Below are positions 57,715 to 64,000 of a stretch of 64,000 nt of DNA, in pieces. This stretch comes from Prostheceraeus crozeri. Taxonomy: Eukaryota > Platyhelminthes > Polycladida > Euryleptidae. The position numbers were made by a program, and so were the translations under genes. The notes under the pieces were generated by a model, which saw nothing but the letters and a program-made list of their open reading frames with translations, was not told the DNA's origin and did not search any database. Numbering within the stretch: the stretch's first letter is position 1; every line of letters starts with the position of its first letter. Location: NCBI GenBank assembly GCA_907163375.1, contig CAJQUW010006273.1, positions 236,985-300,984 of the forward strand. Reading direction: 5' to 3'.

Positions 57715-57755
57715 TAGCTGTCAGTCTCATGAATAAGACGTGAAATCCGACCGTC
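57715..57755 (+). ncRNA. Degenerate hammerhead-like motif in a Penelope-like arm
   Basis: CTGTCA (57718-57723), a stem-loop GTCTCATGAATAAGAC (57724-57739) and then GTGAAATCC resemble the order CUGAUGA - stem II - GAAA of a hammerhead ribozyme. Penelope-like elements are known to carry hammerheads in their terminal repeats. The first core block is altered, so self-cleavage is unlikely. The left arm has the same stem, split by the hAT insertion at 56140. Confidence 0.35.
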
Positions 57756-57894
57756 GAAAGCTCGAGCTACAAATAATATATGCTGATTGATTTTCGACAG
57801 GTAGAGTTCTCCGATAAAAGAACAGATAAAAAGGACGAAATCATCTTGCAAACATGCTTTAATAATAATTTACTGTCCAATGTCACTGCCATTC

Positions 57895-57896
<2 letters not shown>

Positions 57897-57939
<43 letters not shown>
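57897..57939. repeat. AT microsatellite
   Basis: About 21 AT units, just beyond the Penelope-like right arm. Confidence 0.95.
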
Positions 57940-57942
<3 letters not shown>

Positions 57943-58045
57943 TTATTAACTGTTATTTTCTACATAATGTCATTTTTATTTCAAGCAACATTGAAGTATT
58001 GTAACAGTAGTTCAATGTAGGTAGCATAACTTTGCAGTAGTATGT

Positions 58046-58129
58046 ATTTTACGCGCCTGCGACCCCCCCAAATCGGGGGTGCCATATACATATGTCACCC
58101 CGATTTGGGTGGTCTCAGACGCGTAAAAT
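58046..58129. repeat. 84-bp palindrome with two-part arms
   Basis: The left half ATTTTACGCGCCTGCGACC, then AAATCGGGGGTG, pairs with the right half CACCCCGATTTGGGTGGTC, then GCGTAAAAT, with only a few mismatches around a CATATACATATG centre. Probably a tiny foldback element. Confidence 0.7.
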
Positions 58130-58494
58130 GTCTTGAATCATAGTTATCTTCATCAGTCATGATAAGCATGAAAGATTGTAATTCAGTTGAAGGATCATTT
58201 AAACTGATACTGGATTGATTTATATCAGAAATATTTTCAATATTTCTATAATTGTCTTTCTTATTCCAAAGATTCAAATTATAATTTTAGTTGCTAAAAA
58301 TTGCTTCATAGATTGCACTTGACACCGTCTTACACTCATTTCATATTCTTTTGTTAAACATGATAAAGGACTTCCCTGATTAAGTGGTACCTGCATAATT
58401 CATTTCAACATGACTGGTCAAGTGATTCTATTGATAAGATTAGAGTGCAGTAACATCCCGATTTACGCATGAGATGCGTTCCTGGAAATCTTTT
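58130..58494. other. Host spacer before element B
   Basis: No feature recognised. Confidence 0.4.
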
Positions 58495-59780
58495 TGTAGT
58501 AATCCCATCCCAGACGCAAGGACAACATGTGCAACGATGAGTCATCACCGTGACATCGCGTGACCTTAGGTTACCGTCCTGCGTCATGAAATACGTGATG
58601 TGACTACTGCTGGTTTTATAAGTAGTGCTAAAAACGGGAAAATGTGAAGGCGTGATGTATTACTGTGTGTTGGACTACAAGCAGAGGGAGGAGTGACCTT
58701 GACCTGACCTCTCCGGGAGAGAGGGTGAGAGTACAAGCAGAGAAGGGATTTTGTCCAGGATGGAGCATGTTTTGTGTCATATTGTGTAGAAGTGGATGTC
58801 TTTTGTCCACCGTTACCACTGGTCTGTGACTGTAAGATGTGATGGGACTACAAGCAGAGGCAAGAGGAGTGACCTTAAATTGACCTTGACCTGATCTTAG
58901 CGGGAGAGAGGTATGAGCCGGGTATGTGTTAAGACTACAAGCAGAGAAGGGATTTTGTACAGGATGGAGCATGTTTTGTGTGGTGTCGTGCAGAAGTGTA
59001 TGTCTTTTGTCCACCGTTACCACTGATCGGTGGATAAAGATGTGATGGGACACTATGTTATTAGGTGCATTGGGTGAGAAGAGAAAGGGTCATTCGCCTC
59101 TCTCTCTCATCAAATGACTCCAAAAACCGGGTTTCCGTAGGAAACCGAGGCAGATTTTTCGATTGCCGCACTCACCTAAGGTGTCAGAGTGAGTGGAGAG
59201 CCAGGAGATGGCCTGGAGATCAGGCCATCGTAGTAGGCCTAAACTTTAAAGGCATGGTTCTCTGCTTGTAGGAATCGGATGAACTTTGTTCAACGTTTGT
59301 TTGAGAGGACATGATCTGGGTCAAGTCATAGACTACTTATAAAATTTCATAAGTAGTGCAAAACCGTCGAAAAATTTAAATTCGTTATTTTTGGAGGTTC
59401 TCCAGGGTTTTCGACCCTGCTGAAGTCAATGAAGGCATTTGTAACTGTGTATGAGAGTTCTGATTTGACGAGCGAGGATTCCTAGCTCAGGAAACATCCA
59501 GTATAAAGATGAGAGTTGACTTTCATGGTCACATTTGCCTTTAGCAAGTGTCAGTGGCTCTGCTATCAGGCTATTTCTCAAACTCACTGAAAGGGTGTAT
59601 GGTAAGGAGGTTTTCGGTCTCATACTTCCTGTTGGTGATTTCGAGACACCGGTGAAGTCCGTAGCTGCACGGGACATTGGCAGCTTTAATCCTTGTGAAA
59701 CCTCTCTGCGTCTTGTTTGCAAGTTTTCGTCTCAACGGCATACTCTGACCACCAGGACGACATTGTGACAGGTTACTTTA
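58495..59780. repeat. Terminal inverted repeat of element B
   Basis: Shares its outermost bases, a 26-nt near-palindrome (59332-59357) and a looser 59180-59570 stretch with the repeat of element A. It contains an imperfect tandem duplication: units starting GGACTACAAGCAGAG at 58672 and GGGACTACAAGCAGAGG at 58845, each with ACCGTTACCACTG at its end. Open frames here (58628-59053, 59535-59768) are judged non-coding. The inner limit is approximate. Confidence 0.6.
59560..59569. repeat. ATAG-loop hairpin of element B
   Basis: CTG-CTAT-CAG, the opposite-strand form of CTG-ATAG-CAG at 7688-7697 in element A, in the aligned position of the terminal repeat. Confidence 0.45.
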
Positions 59781-60412
59781 TAAAATTTCCATTGCACTGA
59801 TTGACTCATTATTGAGCAGCAGTATGGAGTACGCATGAGTTCTCAATGTCATCTCTTCTATCGCTCGGTCATGTTCTCCCATCCACTTTCCTGTTTGTCT
59901 CACATATATGCGAGATGAACTGTATCTATTTAAATGAATCAAAGGTAGACATTCATGTGCCAAGCGCACACATAAAACATAATTGTCTCTTCTTCACTGA
60001 ACAAACTGTTTTGATGAGAACACACTTTACCGTAGTAGAATCATCAAACGAAGAATTCATATGAATATCAATAAGCTGCTATACTTTAAGTGAATAATCA
60101 AGTGCATTGATATGTGTTACGACATTAGTACTAAAAATGTGTGATATAAGAAACAAACCAACAGCATTGTGCATCAATTCTGTTAATTGTTAAACCTTGA
60201 CAAATGAGTTATTCAAACTTATATTATTATCAGATTCCCATTGTGCGCGAATATAAAGAAAACAATATATTTCAAAATCAATTTAGTACAAATAGTAGTC
60301 ATTGTTACAATGTGCATGATGTCATAAGTTCAGTAGCAGATGTTAGTCTGTACATATACTCAAGTTTCATATCAATTGTTTTCACAATAGTGGGACATTT
60401 TCACTCACAAAA
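59778..60412. other. Spacer of element B with a weak GIY-YIG-like frame
   Basis: A minus-strand stretch (59778-59969) reads SSSRIYVRQTGKWMGEHDRA and LRTHAYSILLLNNE, faintly like the YIGQTGR...EH core of GIY-YIG nucleases from retroelements. It may be an unrelated inserted fragment. The rest shows nothing. Confidence 0.25.
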
Positions 60413-63400
60413 TTAATCAATTAGTGTACAATCATGCATATCATGAGTTTTCAGTCTTCGACGCTTTGGAGGTGGTATTCCGGTAGCACAATGACCATGA
60501 GGTAAAGAAAAGTTTGCATCAATCCAACACCGCTTATCATCCCAAGCTGAGAGGCCACGTTTACGGAATTTATGAGTTGAAACAGTATGATGTTTTGAAC
60601 GGAGTATAGTCATCTCAATGGAGCTCTCACTTTGATTGTCTAATACATTTTTGTAGTTCTCATGACTGATTTCACGAACAGCTGCTTTTGATATACCTTT
60701 TGCCCTTTTTATGCAGTCCATCTTGCTTTTATACTTTATGCTATACATCTTCGGTCTAAGAAGAATCATCTCTTCAATTTCCTGTCCCGCACTTTCATCT
60801 TTAAAACATCCAAGGCGAGCTTTGTTCTTTACCGAATATAAGGGATGAGATGTTGGATAGTTGCTAGCATCAAAATATGAACTCAGTTCTTTAAGGATAT
60901 CATCTCGCTCAATAGATTTATCAGTTGTGACTGCTAGGAAAAGGCTGTCTGTATCACCACCTAAAAGATCAACATGTTTTATGAGTGGGTAAGGCTTGAT
61001 GATGTTGTAATACAATTCATACATCTCCAATTTCGCATAGTCCAATACAGCTGGTCCAATATAAATTGGTTTATTCAGTAAAACTTTACGCTTCATCATT
61101 CTTACTCCTGCTAAGGCTCTGGTGATGACATGTCTATCGATAAATAAAGGACTTTGGGATAGATTGAGATACTTTTCCGTATCAAACACCAAATGTTAAT
61201 TGTGTCTCTTACGCACATCTTCCATAGTTTTTCCAAACAATGAATTGTTCTTCAGTTTGTAAAAGTCTTTCTCAAAACTGTTTCCAGATTCAGCTCGTCG
61301 CTTACTATTGTAGGAAATATAGGGCTCCAGAAAAGCTTTCTGTTTGAATTGGATTGCGCGATGAACACTTTTTAGTTTCATACCCATTTTCAAGTAAAAT
61401 TGTAGAACGCGATAATGACATAGATAATGTTCTCTGTCATATTGTGTGACAAGCAATTTACGACTTGGTATGTAACGCCCTCTACCACATCTTTCATTAC
61501 ACAACTTTTCACTTAATTGATACATAAATGGACTAAATTGATCTGGATGTACCTCATCACTGTAAGGAGCCATAGGAAAATCCGATGTAGCATCATGAAT
61601 ATCTTTTGGATACTCGAGTGTTACCTCGAACACATATCCATACTCATTCACTGCATCAATAGAAAGGATGTTTTGAGGATTATGGAATATGGTCAATTCT
61701 TCCTCAGTTAACCATTTAAATTCTGAATGAGGTAGAGGCTTGCTCAATGCTGAACCGTACATGTTATTCTGGTCCTGATATAATAAATGAGTCTTTGTTT
61801 TGTCAGTTTCGATTGCAGAGCGATGGTGATAATTCACAAACGTGAGTCCACCACGAATTCCACGCTCAAAGTAATTGTACATTTCTGGATCTGCTAGAAG
61901 ATCAATCTTTTCCTTCGTCATTTTAAAACATGACATGTAAGAGAAAAACCCGGCAATGTTATAAAGTGAACGGGGTCCAGTCCGTCTTCCCTGAGTGTAA
62001 GACTTCGAAATGCTTCGAAAACATCTGCTAATAGGAAAACATCCAAGTTTAAATACGATTCCATGTAGTCACCAAAGGTTTGACAATCAAATTCTTTCCA
62101 CGCTTTTTGTGCATGTATGTAATCCTCTTCTGAACATGTTTTCCCCGACAAATCATCATAAAAAGAGTCAATTGGTGGAAGTTTCACTTCATCCAATCTT
62201 TTAGGTGAATCAAGGTATGAATACGGAAAAACGCCTTTGCGGTTAATCGTTTCATCAGTCAGATACGGATAATCTTTCTTCAAACATTGAGTTATAGGTA
62301 GTGACTCCAAGTTTTTGACGAAGGATGAAAAGGAACTTGTCATAAATTGATAGGAATCAAGAAACACAATTTCAGAGTAATGGTTATCTCCATTCTTTCG
62401 ATAAGAAACAGGAACTTGAGCTCTGAGTGTCATAAATTTCTCTTGACTTTGTGCTATAACCTTCAATTTCCAATGTTTCATTTTCTCAATGCCATGCTTT
62501 AAAATAATAATGCATCATATCCCTTGAAGTTATGAAAGATAGGAGGAAGACTTTCACATGTAGAGATGACCTGATATTTACAGTTTTTGCATATGGCCCC
62601 TTTAAACTCATTAGTAATAGGACAGAAATAGAGAGTCTTAATGCACCTGTAATCATCAAAATGCAATGCGCATTGACAGCAAGAATATGCTTTTTCAAAA
62701 GCTTCTTCTTCTTCACAGGACAATGACGGCTTTTTAAAGAACATGGAGTGCTGTTTTCTATGTAGTTGCAGGGCCATGTTTTTAAGAGCCATTACAAACT
62801 TCAGTATACAACCTTCACCTCGCAAACACATCATTTTGTTTTCTTCATTACCTGTGAGGTGTTTATGCCATGTATCATAACAGGCAATGGCAATGGGATT
62901 ATGCACATTTGACTCTGAATCGATGTAACATTCTATGTCTGCATACACCACTTTGGGTGGGCTTTGTTCATGACCCTGAGACTTATAGACATGTTCAGCT
63001 TCTGTTGGCATGCTTTCAACTTGTAATTTACCGCTAATGCAGAATTTGTGATCTTCTTCAAACTTGTTCTTCAGCCTGAAACTTTTGCAGCAGCGTTCAC
63101 ATGTGAAGACGTTATTGTGATTCATTTGTTCATAGTACAATCTTTTAACTGACGGAATACCGCAGTAATGACATCTTCCATCATCATTTACCACCAGCAA
63201 TAAGTTTACAGTAGTAGGAGCACGAACATTCATATTATTGTATCGACAACTTAACACCTCTTGATCATAGACATGAATGTTTATTTTTAGGTTATTGTTC
63301 TTTTCAATCAGTGGGACATCAGTAATGCTTACACACTCAGTATTAACTCCTGTGAAATCAAGCTCACTTTCCCATTGTTTGTGCTTTGATACACGATTTC

Positions 63401-64000
63401 GGTAACCGGTTATGTCTTTGTAATGCAAGACTGACAACAAGGCATATTTGAAACAGGAAGAGAAACAATCCACATTGATAAGAGCTCTTTTATTTTCCAA
63501 CTGCTTTGGAAGAGAGAAAAATCCATAACCATTCATATCCGCGATTAAACTCAATTTGATTATGATCTTATCAACACTATCAAACACAAGGTTACTCCAT
63601 CCCATTGTGTAATTCTCAAAGTGTGTTTTAAGCGCTTTTAAATGACACTCAGACCATTCATCGAAGTTTAATACCATATCAGCAGGGAGAGAAGAGATGG
63701 CAAACATAGCAAATTTAGTATCATCTTCCTGTTGTGATTCTGGTCTGGAAACATTCATCACAGCTGTCATACTGCATTTGATGACAAAAGAACCTTTCAA
63801 CGGATCAAAAATTAGCTTTTGAATAGCTTTCGTATCCTTCATCAAACATTGAATTGGATCAACTTCAACTTCTCTTGAAAACAACATGATATCATGAATT
63901 CTACCTCCTAAAGATGATTTTTGTAATTTGAATATATTACTGCAGTCATCATCTCCAAATTCAAATGTATGTTGTGTGCGATGATACTGCAAGTCACATT
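60413..64000 (-). pseudogene. Family B DNA polymerase of element B (fossil)
   Basis: Motifs in reading order (leftward): YGFFSLPKQLENKRALINVD and CFKYALLSVLHYKD (about 63420-63540); CHYCGIPSVKRLYYEQ, then a CERC...H/C finger (about 63040-63180); exonuclease motif YADIECYIDSES (about 62930); a second zinc-binding stretch CCQCAL, CKNCKY (about 62570-62700); palm motif A region QDQNNMYGSALSKPLP (about 61740); motif B NNSLFGKTMEDV (about 61215); and motif C GGDTDSLFLAV (about 60950). The basic C terminus ends near 60413. The catalytic Asp pair of motif C is present. Broken, about three or four breaks; the N terminus continues past the window edge. It is clearly related to the polymerase at 1-3320 but well diverged from it. 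Confidence 0.85.

Larger units (their letters stand above)
56000..57860 (-). mobile_element. Penelope-like element remnant with inverted arms
   Basis: A core (about 57000-57430) on the minus strand encodes the end of a Penelope-like polyprotein. The arms are inverted copies of each other: about 56000-57000 on the left, which includes two hAT miniatures, and about 57430-57860 on the right. Without the insertions both arms are about 420-430 bp. Penelope elements are known for terminal repeats that may be inverted. The reverse transcriptase is absent. Broken, partial and old. Confidence 0.65.
58495..64000 (-). mobile_element. Polinton-like element B (left-hand part, fossil)
   Basis: The outer end near 58495 reads inward TAGTAATCCCATCCCAGACG, matching the end of element A in opposite orientation. 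Behind it lie a terminal repeat (to about 59780), a spacer, and a family B polymerase reading toward this end (about 60413 to the window edge). In element A the other flank is seen, with the polymerase reading away from that end, so together the two show both sides of one element type. It is broken, with about three or four breaks in the polymerase. The right end is outside the window. Confidence 0.65.

Noticed and set aside
58628-59053. 141-residue minus-strand open frame
   Set aside because: It is a by-product of the tandem duplication inside the terminal repeat of element B.
1-64000. tRNA, rRNA or CRISPR arrays
   Set aside because: No B-box-bearing tRNA fold, rRNA block or spaced identical repeats were found on either strand.

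Overview
The window looks like genomic DNA of an invertebrate animal, probably marine. It is AT-rich, with split host genes that have GT-AG introns, and it is packed with animal transposable elements: CR1- and L2-like LINEs, a Mag-type Ty3/gypsy element, pogo-like DNA transposons with C-terminal zinc fingers, hAT-type miniature elements, a Penelope-like piece, and two Polinton-type (protein-primed DNA polymerase B) elements. The phylum cannot be fixed from the sequence.

Layout. 1-9351 is the right-hand part of a Polinton-like element A. Reading leftward from its end, it has a terminal repeat (about 7650-9351), a gene for a GRF-like zinc finger plus coiled coil (about 6000-7245), a TATA promoter with short introns (about 3370-4577), and a zinc-finger-bearing family B DNA polymerase running off the left edge. 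58495-64000 is the left-hand part of a related element B: a terminal repeat (58495 to about 59780), then a polymerase fossil on the minus strand running off the right edge. The two outer ends face each other, so the 49 kb between them is host DNA with its own load of insertions.

Middle region. A CR1-like LINE (9480-15275) is split by a near-intact L2-like LINE (10636 to about 14230). A complete pogo-like transposon with terminal repeats, TA flanks and introns lies at 17648-20699. A related miniature element is at 22779-23266. A Mag-like gypsy fossil is at 24800-28806. A shorter pogo-like element is at 31095-32829. Three foldback elements and a half copy lie at 28.99, 33.93, 36.84 and 53.95 kb. 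A two-ORF LINE is at 38102-41700. Four hAT-type miniature elements, two of them only 50-55 bp, and a Penelope-like palindrome (56.0-57.86 kb) complete the set.

Host genes. The clearest is a PPP1R36-like gene on the minus strand (43810-51381), assembled here from six short exons with consistent splice phases; its 5' part and one internal exon were not found. Weaker host exons are at 22148-22215, 35218-35408 (minus) and 35798-35908 (plus).

The most unusual signals are: (1) six small hairpins in element A with an unchanged ATAG loop and changing but complementary stems; (2) the facing terminal repeats of two compact PolB elements; (3) identical placement of 16-20 bp iterons in two different pogo-like transposons; (4) 50-55 bp hAT miniatures with 8-bp target duplications, two insertions having a natural empty site in the sister arm of the Penelope palindrome; and (5) a degenerate hammerhead-like motif in those arms.
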